Of a DNA stretch of 64,000 nt, positions 7,957-16,762 are shown in pieces. The notes beneath the pieces were generated by a model. It was not told where the DNA came from. It saw only the letters and a program-made list of their open reading frames with translations, and searched no databases. Position 1 is the stretch's first letter; each line of letters begins with the position of its first letter. Source of the stretch: Azoarcus_F sp036734105 (GTDB lineage Bacteria > Pseudomonadota > Gammaproteobacteria > Burkholderiales > Rhodocyclaceae); assembly GCA_036734105.1 (NCBI GenBank), contig DAIMZH010000012.1:1-64000 (forward strand). Direction: 5' to 3'. Both the position numbers and the translations under genes were made by a program.

Positions 7957-8973
7957 ATGAATGTCACCGTTGCAATCGACTGCATGGGTGGCGATCATGG
8001 TCCAGTTGTGACCGTACCTGCCGCACTCGCCTTCTTGCGCAGTCATGTCAATGCCAAAGTGATTTTGGTTGGCTTGCCTGAAGCGATCGAAAAAGAACTG
8101 GCCAGCGCGGGTGGGGCGCCTGCTCGTCGCTGCGAAATTCAGCCGGCCAGTCAGGTTGTTGAAATGGATGAGCCGCCAGCCAGTGCCATGCGCAACAAAA
8201 AGGACTCGTCCATGCGCGTGGCCATCGAACTGGTCAAGAGCGGGAGGGCTCAGGCGGCCGTTTCTGCTGGCAACACCGGTGCGCTGATGTCGATTGCGCG
8301 ATTTGTGCTGAAGACCCTGCCAGGAATCGACCGTCCGGCCATTGCGTCAGCACTGCCAAACCGCCACGGTCACAGTTACGTCCTGGATCTTGGTGCCAAT
8401 GTGGATTGTTCGGCGCAGCATCTGCTGCAGTTCGGCGTCATGGGGGCCATGCTGGTGTCGGCTATTGACCACATCGAAAGGCCTACTATCGGCTTGCTCA
8501 ATATTGGCGAAGAGGCGATGAAGGGAAACGATATCGTCAAACAGGCGAGCGACTTGCTGCGGCATAGTGGTCTCAATTTTGTAGGTAACGTAGAGGGTGA
8601 CGATATCTACAAGGGCAAGACCGACGTGGTGGTGTGTGACGGTTTTGTGGGTAATGTGGCGTTGAAAACCTCCGAAGGGCTGGCGCAAATGCTGGCTGCC
8701 TTTTTGCGTGAAGAATTCTCCCGCAATCTGCTGACCAAATTGATGGCGCTGGCTGCGCTTCCTGTGCTCAAGCGTTTCAAGGGTCGAGTTGACCACCGGT
8801 TGTATAACGGTGCTGCACTTGTTGGTTTGCGTGGTGTAGTATTCAAAAGTCATGGCTCGGCCGATGCTTTCGGCTTTGAGCACGCAATCAACAGGGCGGC
8901 CGAAGCGGGCGCCAACAATCTGGTGGACAGAATCACCGCTCGCATGACCGCGATGCAGGAGACGCACGCATGA
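7957..8973 (+). CDS. plsX: phosphate acyltransferase PlsX
   Basis: 338 aa. PlsX converts acyl-ACP and phosphate to acyl-phosphate, the acyl donor for PlsY in phospholipid synthesis. It has the family start VAIDCMGGDHGP, the SAGNTGALMSIARF segment, LDLGANVDCSAQHLLQFGVMG and VVCDGFVGNVALKTSEG. It is the first gene of the fatty-acid cluster and overlaps fabH by 4 nt (ATGA). Confidence 0.96.
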   Translation: MNVTVAIDCMGGDHGPVVTVPAALAFLRSHVNAKVILVGLPEAIEKELASAGGAPARRCEIQPASQVVEMDEPPASAMRNKKDSSMRVAIELVKSGRAQAAVSAGNTGALMSIARFVLKTLPGIDRPAIASALPNRHGHSYVLDLGANVDCSAQHLLQFGVMGAMLVSAIDHIERPTIGLLNIGEEAMKGNDIVKQASDLLRHSGLNFVGNVEGDDIYKGKTDVVVCDGFVGNVALKTSEGLAQMLAAFLREEFSRNLLTKLMALAALPVLKRFKGRVDHRLYNGAALVGLRGVVFKSHGSADAFGFEHAINRAAEAGANNLVDRITARMTAMQETHA

Positions 8974-9935
8974 TTTACGCGCGAATCGCCGGAACCGGTA
9001 GCTGTCTGCCGGGCAAGCCGGTAAGCAACAATGATCTGGTGCTCAGAGGCATAGACACCTCTGACGACTGGATTGTCGGACGTACCGGGATAAAGTCCCG
9101 CCATCTCGCCTTGCCGGGACAGATGACCAGCGACCTGGCGTTTGAAGCGAGTGTTGCGGCACTGGATGCTGCTGGCCTGCAGGCGGCTGATATCGACCTG
9201 ATCGTGGTTGCGACATCCACTCCCGATTTCATCTTTCCCAGCACCGCTACCCTGCTGCAAGCCAAGCTCGGCATTGCGAATGGCTGTGCAGCCTTCGATC
9301 TGCAGGCAGTTTGCAGCGGTTTTGTGTACGCCATGTCGGTGGCTGAAAAGTTCATCCGTTCCGGTTCGCACAAGCGTGCGCTGGTGGTGGGCGCTGAGGT
9401 TTTCTCCCGCATTCTCGACTGGTCTGATCGTGGCACTTGCGTGCTGTTTGGTGACGGTGCCGGAGCAGTTGTGCTTGAGGCGTCCGAGGCCCCAGGCATC
9501 ATTGCTTGCAGGCTGCATGCCGACGGTTCTCATCACCCCATTCTTTGCGTTCCAGGCAGTGTGGCTGCCGGGCAGATAACCGGTGATCCGTTTTTGCGAA
9601 TGGATGGTCAGGCAGTCTTCAAATTCGCGGTCAAGGTGTTGGGAGATGTAGCTCGTGAAGTCCTCGACGATGCTGGGCTGGACGTAGCTGATCTTGACTG
9701 GCTCATTCCGCATCAGGCGAACATCCGCATTCTTCAAGCCACTGGCAAACGTCTCGGGGTGTCGGAGGAGCGTCTAGTCGCGACCGTGCAAATGCACGGA
9801 AACACTTCGGCTGCATCGGTGCCTCTGGCCTTGGACCATGCCGTGCGCGACGGGCGAGTTGTGCGTGGCCAACATGTTTTGCTTGAGGGTGTGGGCGGCG
9901 GCTTCACCTGGGGCGCGGTGTTGTTGAAATACTGA
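8970..9935 (+). CDS. fabH: beta-ketoacyl-ACP synthase III
   Basis: 321 aa. KAS III starts fatty-acid synthesis by condensing acetyl-CoA with malonyl-ACP. The catalytic triad is present: Cys115 in AVCSGF, His in IPHQANIRI and Asn in HGNTSAASVP. The GVGGGFTWGA C terminus is also characteristic. It lies between plsX (4-nt overlap) and fabD. Confidence 0.96.
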   Translation: MIYARIAGTGSCLPGKPVSNNDLVLRGIDTSDDWIVGRTGIKSRHLALPGQMTSDLAFEASVAALDAAGLQAADIDLIVVATSTPDFIFPSTATLLQAKLGIANGCAAFDLQAVCSGFVYAMSVAEKFIRSGSHKRALVVGAEVFSRILDWSDRGTCVLFGDGAGAVVLEASEAPGIIACRLHADGSHHPILCVPGSVAAGQITGDPFLRMDGQAVFKFAVKVLGDVAREVLDDAGLDVADLDWLIPHQANIRILQATGKRLGVSEERLVATVQMHGNTSAASVPLALDHAVRDGRVVRGQHVLLEGVGGGFTWGAVLLKY

Positions 9936-9956
9936 ACAGTTGATAAGAGGCTGATA

Positions 9957-10892
9957 ATGGGTTTTGCACTGGTATTTCCTGGACAAGGGTCGCAGTCGGT
10001 TGCCATGATGAGTGCGTATGGCGACAATGCGGTGATACGGGCTACTTTTGACGAGGCTTCTGATGCGCTAGGTGAGGATCTCTGGGCAATGGCTGCCGAA
10101 GGGCCTGCCGAACGACTGTCGCTTACCGTGAATACCCAGCCTTTGATGCTCACCGCCGGGGTGGCGGTGTATCGTGCCTGGTGTGAAGCGGGTGGGGCGG
10201 AACCCTCCGTGGTGGCGGGCCATAGTCTGGGTGAATACTCCGCCCTGGTGGCATCGGGAGCTTTGCGCTTTGCGGACGCCGTGCCACTGGTGCGCTTTCG
10301 TGCCCAAGCCATGCAAGAGGCGGTTCCGGCCGGCGAAGGCGCCATGGCAGCCTTGCTCGGCCTCGAGGCCGATGTGGTGCGCGAGGTTTGCGTCGAGGCC
10401 GCGCAGGGTGAGGTGGTTGAGGCAGCCAACCTGAACGCGCCGGGTCAGATTGTCATTGCGGGGGCAAGCGCTGCAGTAGAACGCGCCATTGAGCTCGCAA
10501 AGCAGCGCGGCGCCAAGCGTGCCATGGCTTTGCCGGTGAGTGCGCCATTTCACTGTGCGCTGATGCGACCTGCAGCTGAGCGCTTGGCCGAGCGACTTTC
10601 GGCGGTCGAAATCTCGACGCCACGTTTTGCCGTTCTGAACAATGTTGATGTTGCTGTGTGTGATGATCCTGCTGGCATTCGTGATGCACTGGTGCGGCAA
10701 GCCTTTTCGCCGGTGCGCTGGATCGAAACGGTTGAAGCGCTGGCTGCGCGGGGCGTCAGTTCTGTGTATGAGTGCGGACCGGGAAAGGTTCTGGCCGGCA
10801 TGAACCGGCGTATTGCGAAGTGCCTGCCAGGAGGCGCGATCCATGATTCCACGAGTCTTGAACAAGCACTAGAAGCTGTAAGAGGATCTTGA
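9957..10892 (+). CDS. fabD: malonyl-CoA:ACP transacylase
   Basis: 311 aa. FabD loads malonate onto ACP. FVFPGQGSQ-type start (LVFPGQGSQSV), nucleophile Ser90 in GHSLGEYSAL, and the partner histidine in SAPFHCALM. The length is normal (E. coli 309). Its TGA is 2 nt before the fabG ATG, so the genes are tightly coupled. Confidence 0.96.
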   Translation: MGFALVFPGQGSQSVAMMSAYGDNAVIRATFDEASDALGEDLWAMAAEGPAERLSLTVNTQPLMLTAGVAVYRAWCEAGGAEPSVVAGHSLGEYSALVASGALRFADAVPLVRFRAQAMQEAVPAGEGAMAALLGLEADVVREVCVEAAQGEVVEAANLNAPGQIVIAGASAAVERAIELAKQRGAKRAMALPVSAPFHCALMRPAAERLAERLSAVEISTPRFAVLNNVDVAVCDDPAGIRDALVRQAFSPVRWIETVEALAARGVSSVYECGPGKVLAGMNRRIAKCLPGGAIHDSTSLEQALEAVRGS

Positions 10893-10894
10893 AG

Positions 10895-11638
10895 ATGAGT
10901 CTTGAAGGTAAGTTGGCCCTGGTCACCGGGGCGTCAAGGGGCATAGGCCATGCCATCGCAGTGGAGCTCGGCAAGGCGGGCGCTTGTGTTGTGGGCACCG
11001 CTACTTCAGAAGCCGGTGCGTCTGCCATCAGTGCTGCGCTGGCCGAGGCGGGCGTCAAGGGGGGCGGGCGTGTGCTCAACGTCACCGAGGCGAGCTCGTG
11101 CGAGGCGCTGGTCAGTGCCATCGAGAAAGAGTTTGGTGCGGTGGGCGTGCTGGTCAACAATGCCGGCATCACCCGCGACAATCTGGCCATGCGCATGAAG
11201 GATGACGAGTGGGAAGATGTCATTCAGACCAACCTGAAAGCCGTTTTTCGCATGTCCAAACTGGTCATGCGCGGTATGATGAAGGCGCGTGATGGCAGAA
11301 TCATCAACATCACTTCGGTGGTGGGAAGCGCAGGTAATCCGGGGCAAGCCAATTATGCGGCTGCCAAGGCGGGTGTGGCCGGTATGTCTCGGGCTCTGGC
11401 CCGCGAACTTGGTAGCCGTAACATTACGGTCAATTGCGTGGCGCCTGGCTTCATCGAAACAGACATGACGCGCGCGCTACCTGAAGCAGCGCGTGAGGCG
11501 TTGGTGGGTCAGATCGCCGCTGGTCGGCTTGGTCAGCCCAAGGAGGTGGCGGCTGCAGTGGCGTTTTTGGCGTCGCCGGCAGCCGCTTACATCACTGGTA
11601 CGACCTTGCACGTTAACGGCGGGATGTACATGAGCTGA
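10895..11638 (+). CDS. fabG: 3-oxoacyl-ACP reductase
   Basis: 247 aa SDR enzyme using NADPH to reduce 3-ketoacyl-ACP. TGASRGIGHA nucleotide-binding loop, NNAGITRDNL, the ITSVVGSAGNPGQANYAAAK region with catalytic Ser, Tyr and Lys, and the CVAPGFIETDMT segment typical of FabG. The ATG at 10895 has AGAGG 9 nt upstream and is preferred to a TTG two codons earlier. Located between fabD and acpP. Confidence 0.95.
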   Translation: MSLEGKLALVTGASRGIGHAIAVELGKAGACVVGTATSEAGASAISAALAEAGVKGGGRVLNVTEASSCEALVSAIEKEFGAVGVLVNNAGITRDNLAMRMKDDEWEDVIQTNLKAVFRMSKLVMRGMMKARDGRIINITSVVGSAGNPGQANYAAAKAGVAGMSRALARELGSRNITVNCVAPGFIETDMTRALPEAAREALVGQIAAGRLGQPKEVAAAVAFLASPAAAYITGTTLHVNGGMYMS

Positions 11639-11675
11639 GTCGTGACGCTAAGGACATAGCGGACGGCTTGGTTTT

Positions 11676-11684
11676 TGGTAGAAT
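11676..11684 (+). promoter_or_regulatory. extended -10 promoter candidate for acpP
   Basis: TGGTAGAAT is an extended -10 element (TGn plus TAGAAT) lying 48 nt before the acpP ATG. No clear -35 is seen at the right distance, which extended -10 promoters do not strictly need. An internal promoter would fit the much higher demand for ACP than for the enzymes. Confidence 0.45.
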
Positions 11685-11732
11685 ACGCAGGTTTTTATCA
11701 ATCTCTATACATTTCAGGGAAGGAGTCTCTCA

Positions 11733-11972
11733 ATGGAGAACATCGAACAGCGCGTCAGGAAGATTGTTGCTGAGCAGCTTGGCGTGAACGAATCGGAGAT
11801 CAAGAACGAGTCTTCGTTCGTCGATGACCTCGGTGCCGACTCGCTTGACACAGTCGAACTCGTCATGGCACTCGAAGAAGAGTTCGAGTGCGAAATCCCC
11901 GACGAGGAAGCCGAAAAAATCACTACCGTTCAGCAGGCGATTGACTACGTCAATGCCAATCTGAAGAAGTAA
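11733..11972 (+). CDS. acpP: acyl carrier protein
   Basis: 79 aa, acidic. The phosphopantetheine attachment site is Ser37 in GADSLDTVELVMALEE. Starts MENIEQRVRKIVAEQLGV, as in proteobacterial AcpP. AAGGAG lies about 8 nt upstream of the ATG. The holo-ACP synthase gene acpS is in the same window (24706). Confidence 0.98.
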   Translation: MENIEQRVRKIVAEQLGVNESEIKNESSFVDDLGADSLDTVELVMALEEEFECEIPDEEAEKITTVQQAIDYVNANLKK

Positions 11973-12021
11973 TCACTGCATAAAGGGCAGGCTTGTCTTG
12001 CCCCAACACCCGGAGCGAACA

Positions 12022-13260
12022 TTGACCCGTCGCAGAGTCGTCATTACCGGTCTGGGGATCATATCCCCGGTTGGTAACACCATTCCGGAGGCCTGGGAAA
12101 ATCTCGTCAATGGCCGCTCCGGTATCGCTGAAATCACGCGTTTCGACGCCTCAACCTTTCCGGTGCGTATCGCCGGTGAGGTGAAGGGCTTCGAGGTGGG
12201 AGAATACCTCTCACCCAAGGATGCGCGCCGCATGGACACCTTCATACACTACGGTATGGCCGCAGGCATTCAGGCTTTTCGGGACTCCGGTCTTGAAGTC
12301 AGCGACAGCAATGCCGAAAGAATAGGCGTGAACATCGGGTCGGGCATTGGCGGTTTGCCGATGATCGAGTCGACGCACGATGACTTTCTCCGCGCCGGTC
12401 CGCGCAAGGTATCGCCCTTCTTCATTCCGGGCACCATCATCAACATGATCTCGGGAAACCTGTCGATCATGTTTGGTCTCAAGGGCCCAAACCTCGCGGT
12501 AGTGACCGCCTGCACAACCGGGCTTCACGCCATTGGCATGAGTGCGCGCACCATTGAGTACGGTGACGCAGACGTGATGATCTGCGGTGGCGCAGAATCG
12601 TCGGTAACGCCTCTGGCAGTGGGCGGGTTTGGTTCTGCAAAGGCACTGTCTACCCGTAACGAAGACCCCACCACGGCGAGTCGACCGTGGGACAAGGACA
12701 GGGATGGTTTTGTGCTGGGTGAAGGTGCTGGCGTGCTGGTGCTCGAAGAGTATGAGCACGCAGTCAAGCGGGGTGCGCGCATTTATGCTGAACTGAGCGG
12801 CTTTGGCATGAGCGGAGACGCCTTCCACATGACTGCGCCGGATACCGACGGGCCGCGCCGAAGCATGGCCAATGCGATGAAAAACGCTGGCGTCAATCCC
12901 GATCAGGTTCAATACCTGAATGCACACGGAACCTCGACACCCTTGGGCGACAAGAACGAGACCGATGCGGTCAAGTTGGCCTTTGGGGTCGATGTGGCCA
13001 AAAAGCTGGTGGTCAACTCCACCAAGTCCATGACGGGTCACCTGTTGGGTGGCGCGGGTGGCGTCGAGTCAGTGTTTTCGGTGCTGGCGATCTACAATCA
13101 GGTGTCGCCCCCGACCATCAACATCTTTGAGCAGGATCCGGAATGTGATCTTGATTACTGCGCCAACGCAGCACGCGAGATGAAGATAGAGGTGGCCCTG
13201 AAGAACAACTTCGGCTTTGGTGGCACCAACGGCACATTGGCGTTCCGCCGCCTGCAATAA
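12022..13260 (+). CDS. fabF: beta-ketoacyl-ACP synthase II
   Basis: 412 aa with the TTG start proposed here (E. coli FabF 413). RRVVITGLGIISPVGNT start, catalytic Cys in VTACTTGLHAIG, and the two histidines in NAHGTSTPLGD and KSMTGHLLGGAGG. FabF elongates acyl-ACP, including palmitoleoyl to cis-vaccenoyl. TTG 12022 is chosen because GGAG is 6 nt upstream and the family N terminus starts there; a TTG at 11998 would add eight unconserved residues. Confidence 0.95.
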   Translation: MTRRRVVITGLGIISPVGNTIPEAWENLVNGRSGIAEITRFDASTFPVRIAGEVKGFEVGEYLSPKDARRMDTFIHYGMAAGIQAFRDSGLEVSDSNAERIGVNIGSGIGGLPMIESTHDDFLRAGPRKVSPFFIPGTIINMISGNLSIMFGLKGPNLAVVTACTTGLHAIGMSARTIEYGDADVMICGGAESSVTPLAVGGFGSAKALSTRNEDPTTASRPWDKDRDGFVLGEGAGVLVLEEYEHAVKRGARIYAELSGFGMSGDAFHMTAPDTDGPRRSMANAMKNAGVNPDQVQYLNAHGTSTPLGDKNETDAVKLAFGVDVAKKLVVNSTKSMTGHLLGGAGGVESVFSVLAIYNQVSPPTINIFEQDPECDLDYCANAAREMKIEVALKNNFGFGGTNGTLAFRRLQ

Positions 13261-13278
13261 GTCCTGTTTCAAGCTGTC

Positions 13279-13689
13279 GTGTCTTCTGCTCTCAAGCTCA
13301 AGCCGACAGCATCGAGACGGGTCATGTTAGCCATCGTCGCAGTCCATCTGGCTGCGGCGATGGCTTTTTGGCTTCTTGGCCTGGGGATGGCCTATGTAGC
13401 GTTGGTGGCTATGTTGCTGCTGATGTGTCTCGCCAGTCTGCGCGCGCGGTCGAAACTTGACGAGGAGTGGTGGTTTCGTCCGGATGGTTCGGTTGTGCGA
13501 ATAAAGTGCGGCACCGAGCAGTTGTTGAGGGTCAGGGCCAGCAGCACTGTCTTCGAATGGGGCGTGTGGCTGCACTGGCTGGAGATTGCTCCGCCCATGG
13601 GCTCCGGTGCCCACTTATGGTTGCCTGATCAGTTTGCCAAGGATGATTGGCGCAGGCTTAAGATATGGCTACGCCACTACTCGCAATAG
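13279..13689 (+). CDS. YgfX-like membrane protein
   Basis: 136 aa. Two adjacent hydrophobic helices (about residues 15-55, VMLAIVAVHLAAAMAFWLLG then a second) and a cytoplasmic part with WWFRPDGSVVRI and a late HLWLPDQFAKDDWRRLKIWL. This layout and the final LPDxxxxxxWRRLRxWL block resemble the YgfX/CptA family, small inner-membrane proteins of debated function; assignment is by pattern only. GTG start. It follows fabF by 18 nt and is probably in that transcript. Such a gene is often found between fabF and nadB/rpoE in betaproteobacteria. Confidence 0.6.
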   Translation: MSSALKLKPTASRRVMLAIVAVHLAAAMAFWLLGLGMAYVALVAMLLLMCLASLRARSKLDEEWWFRPDGSVVRIKCGTEQLLRVRASSTVFEWGVWLHWLEIAPPMGSGAHLWLPDQFAKDDWRRLKIWLRHYSQ

Positions 13690-13810
13690 CGATTTGGCGA
13701 GTCCACTGACATGGCGAACATCGCATGGACGCGAAGCCCCCCCTCGATTTGCTGAAAGCTTTTGAACCGTGGCTGTTTACATCCGATTGAACGCCTGGCC
13801 AGACGACTGC

Positions 13811-15424
13811 CTAGTCCGCTGCTTGGTGGCTCCGGGGCTTGTAGTGGTTTGCCGGTGTCAGTATCGTTGGCTTTGCCCGGGGAAGATGCTCGGGATAGTC
13901 TCTCGATGAGTGCAGCCCGCGGCTTTCTTTGCGGCGTAGCGCGCAGCGTACAATGAGATCGGCAGTTACAACAAGATTGCGCAGTTCGATAAGATCATTG
14001 CTGACCCTGAAGCGAGAATAAAACTCGTGAATTTCGCGTGTGAGCAGCCGGATGCGGTGCTGAGCACGCTTGAGTCGTTTGTTGGTCCTGACGATTCCCA
14101 CGTAGTCCCACATGCAGCGTCGCAACTCTGCCCAGTTGTGGGTAATCACGACCTCCTCGTCAGCGTCTGTGACCTTGCTTTCGTCCCATTCGGGTAGCTC
14201 GGGGAACTGTACCGGTGTTTGTGCGAGGATGTCGTTGGCAGCGGATTCGCCAAAGACCAGACATTCCAGCAGCGAGTTGCTGGCAAGGCGGTTGGCGCCG
14301 TGAAGACCGGTGTAGGCGGCTTCGCCCACACAGTACAGGCCAGGCAGGTCGGTGCGGGCAGCCAGGTCGGTGACGACGCCGCCGCAGGTGTAGTGAGCGG
14401 CTGGGACTACTGGGATGGCTTGGCGAGTGATGTCTATGCCCAACTCGAGGCAGCGTGCATGAATATTTGGGAAGTGCCCCCGCAGCCAGTCTGCTGGCTT
14501 GTGGCTGATGTCCAGATAAACACAGTCCAGCCCGCGTTTTTTCATCTCGAAGTCGATGGCACGGGCGACGATGTCGCGCGGGGCAAGCTCGGCACGTTCG
14601 TCGTGCTCTGGCATGAAGCGTGTTCCGTCTGGCAGGCGGAGCAAGCCACCTTCGCCTCTGATTGCCTCGGAAATCAGAAAGGATTTGGCTTGGGGGTGAT
14701 AAAGGCAGGTGGGATGAAACTGGATGAACTCCATGTTGGCAACACGGCAGCCCGCGCGCCAGGCCATCGCAATCCCATCGCCAGTGACCACGTCAGGATT
14801 CGTGGTGTAGAGATAGGCCTTGCCTGCTCCGCCGGTGGCGATCACGGTTGATGGTGCCGACAGCGTCAGGACGCGGCCATTGCTGATGTCGAGGACATAA
14901 CAGCCTATGCAGCCAAGCTCCGGTTGTCCGATGCGGTCGCCGCGGATCAGATCGACCGCAATGTGATTGGACAGCACGGTGATGTTGGGATGCGCGGAAA
15001 CCCGGTCTGTGAGGGTTGACTGGACTGCCGCTCCTGTCGCGTCGGCCGCATGGATGATGCGTCTATGCGAGTGACCACCCTCTCGCGTCAAGTGATAGCC
15101 AAGCGCGTTTTGCTCTTCACGGGTGAAAGGCACGCCTTGTTCAATCAGCCACTCGATGGCTCGCCGCCCGTTTTCAACGACAAACCGGGTGGCGTCCGGC
15201 GCGCACAAGCCGTCGCCTGCCGTGTGCGTGTCGGCAATGTGTGCTTCCAGACTGTCTGTTGCGTCGAGCACCGCAGCGATGCCGCCCTGGGCCCACGCGC
15301 TGGCGCTGTCTGCTAGCGATCGCTTGGTGACAATGGCGACACTGCGGTGGTCAGCGAGGCGTAGAGCCAGTGATTGACCGGCAGCGCCGCTGCCTAGAAT
15401 GATCACATCAAATTTGATATTCAC
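13811..15424 (-). CDS. nadB: L-aspartate oxidase
   Basis: 537 aa (E. coli 540). NadB oxidises aspartate to iminoaspartate, the first step of NAD synthesis. FAD-binding ILGSGAAGQSLALRL near the N terminus, GGHSHRRIIHA, EFIQFHPTCLYHP, and the HYTCGGVVTDL and GLHGANRLASNSLLE regions of the succinate-dehydrogenase flavoprotein family. The GTG at 15424 agrees with where homologues begin; a GTG at 15487 would add 21 residues. Neither has a strong ribosome site, so the start is uncertain. Divergent from rpoE. No nadA or nadC is in the window. Confidence 0.93.
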   Translation of the reverse strand: MNIKFDVIILGSGAAGQSLALRLADHRSVAIVTKRSLADSASAWAQGGIAAVLDATDSLEAHIADTHTAGDGLCAPDATRFVVENGRRAIEWLIEQGVPFTREEQNALGYHLTREGGHSHRRIIHAADATGAAVQSTLTDRVSAHPNITVLSNHIAVDLIRGDRIGQPELGCIGCYVLDISNGRVLTLSAPSTVIATGGAGKAYLYTTNPDVVTGDGIAMAWRAGCRVANMEFIQFHPTCLYHPQAKSFLISEAIRGEGGLLRLPDGTRFMPEHDERAELAPRDIVARAIDFEMKKRGLDCVYLDISHKPADWLRGHFPNIHARCLELGIDITRQAIPVVPAAHYTCGGVVTDLAARTDLPGLYCVGEAAYTGLHGANRLASNSLLECLVFGESAANDILAQTPVQFPELPEWDESKVTDADEEVVITHNWAELRRCMWDYVGIVRTNKRLKRAQHRIRLLTREIHEFYSRFRVSNDLIELRNLVVTADLIVRCALRRKESRGLHSSRDYPEHLPRAKPTILTPANHYKPRSHQAAD

Positions 15425-15566
15425 GAACGCAAGCTTGAGTCGACGAAAGGTCGAGAGAATATCACGGAGCAATTGCCTGTCGGGCACCGACTGTTTGCAA
15501 ACAAATTTTCAGAACCTTTTGATGCGCTGAAAGTCCATGTTCGTGTGCAGGTTGCTTGATCTTGTT

Positions 15567-15595
15567 TTGCGGGGCTCACGCGGCATCGCTATACT
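15567..15595 (+). promoter_or_regulatory. sigma-70 promoter candidate for rpoE
   Basis: TTGCGG (15567-15572), a 17-bp spacer, and TATACT (15590-15595, 5/6 match). The expected start is near 15602, giving a leader of about 34 nt. I do not see a convincing sigma-E type GGAACTT-N16-TCTRA site in the same gap. Confidence 0.5.
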
Positions 15596-15635
15596 CTCGG
15601 AGTTTCACCCTTAATCCCGGAGCATCGAGCCGATC

Positions 15636-16235
15636 ATGAGTGATCGCGAAACCGACCAACTGCTTGTCGAGCGCATACAGCGTGGCGACAAAGAAGCCTT
15701 TGGGCTGTTGGTCAGCAAATACCAACGCAAGCTGCACCGGCTTTTGTCCCGGCTTATCCGAGACCCGGCCGAAGTTGAGGATGTCGCGCAAGAAACATTC
15801 ATCAAGGCTTACCGAGCCTTGGGTTCGTTTCGTGGCGACAGTGCTTTCTATACATGGCTGTATCGAATCGGGGTCAACACTGCCAAGAACTACCTCGTAT
15901 CCACTGGGCGGCGTGCGCCGACAAGCACGGATTTTGATTCTTCCGAGGCTGAAACCTTTGAGGATGCAGAGCAACTTAGAGACAACAACACGCCTGAGCG
16001 ATTGTTGATGACTCGGGAAATTGGTCAGACAGTGGAGACCGCGATGGCTGCGTTGCCGGAGGAACTTCGTACCGCGATCATGCTCCGAGAGATCGAGGGC
16101 ATGAGTTATGAAGAGATTGCCAATATTATGGATTGCCCGATAGGAACGGTGCGCTCTCGAATCTTCAGGGCTCGCGAAGCCATATCCGAAAAATTGCGGC
16201 CGTTGCTTGATACGGCACCTGACAAACGTTGGTAG
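15636..16235 (+). CDS. rpoE: extracytoplasmic-stress sigma factor RpoE (AlgU)
   Basis: 199 aa ECF sigma factor. Region 2 holds DPAEVEDVAQETFIKAYRAL and FRGDSAFYTWLYRI; region 4 holds MLREIEGMSYEEIANIMDCP then IGTVRSRIFRAREAI, the helix-turn-helix that reads the -35. This is the RpoE2/AlgU type, tethered by RseA. Its stop codon overlaps the rseA ribosome site, and rseA, rseB and rseC follow in order. Confidence 0.95.
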   Translation: MSDRETDQLLVERIQRGDKEAFGLLVSKYQRKLHRLLSRLIRDPAEVEDVAQETFIKAYRALGSFRGDSAFYTWLYRIGVNTAKNYLVSTGRRAPTSTDFDSSEAETFEDAEQLRDNNTPERLLMTREIGQTVETAMAALPEELRTAIMLREIEGMSYEEIANIMDCPIGTVRSRIFRAREAISEKLRPLLDTAPDKRW

Positions 16236-16243
16236 GTAAACAC

Positions 16244-16762
16244 ATGAAAGACGATGTTTCGAGTCTGCTTGATGGTGATCTTGACGAGTCGGCTGCGCAG
16301 CGGGCAGTTGACGCGATCCGGCGTGACGATTCAGCCAGAAAGCAATGGGAGGTTTATTGCCTGATCGGCGACAGCTTGCGCGGCGACTTGCAGTCAAGAC
16401 CGGGTTTTGCTGATGACGTGATGGCGCGGATTCATTCCGAACCCACGGTGCTCGCTCCCCGGCGCGAAGCCGAAAACCCGGCACGCAAGTCTGCTAACAG
16501 TCCCCGCCGCTTGTTCGCCCTGGCTGCTTCGGTTGTGGCTTTTGGTGTGGTCGGTTGGAGCGTGGCCAGCCTGATTGGTGGGTCTGGCGTTGAGCCGATG
16601 ATCATCGCTGATGAGCCAAACGGCGCGATTCTGGCGGTCGATAGTACCGAGCAGAATCGAAACTATGTATTCGTACATCAGGCAATGAACGGAGGGGGTA
16701 CGGTTCCGAGTGCCATACACTTTGTTCGTACGGTGGCAACTGATGGCGGGGCAAATCGCTGA
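16244..16762 (+). CDS. rseA: anti-sigma-E factor RseA
   Basis: 172 aa. The cytoplasmic N terminus (VSSLLDGDLDESAAQRAVDA and WEVYCLIGDSLRGD) matches the RseA/MucA sigma-binding domain. A single transmembrane helix lies at about residues 84-105 (LFALAASVVAFGVVGWSVAS), with a short periplasmic tail. In the known pathway the tail is cut by a DegS-type protease and the helix by RseP. ATG 16244 follows AGGTAA by 7 nt. The stop codon overlaps the rseB start. Confidence 0.9.
   Translation: MKDDVSSLLDGDLDESAAQRAVDAIRRDDSARKQWEVYCLIGDSLRGDLQSRPGFADDVMARIHSEPTVLAPRREAENPARKSANSPRRLFALAASVVAFGVVGWSVASLIGGSGVEPMIIADEPNGAILAVDSTEQNRNYVFVHQAMNGGGTVPSAIHFVRTVATDGGANR

Noticed and set aside
12211..13041. 276-codon minus-strand frame opposite fabF
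   Set aside because: Antisense shadow of a conserved enzyme gene.
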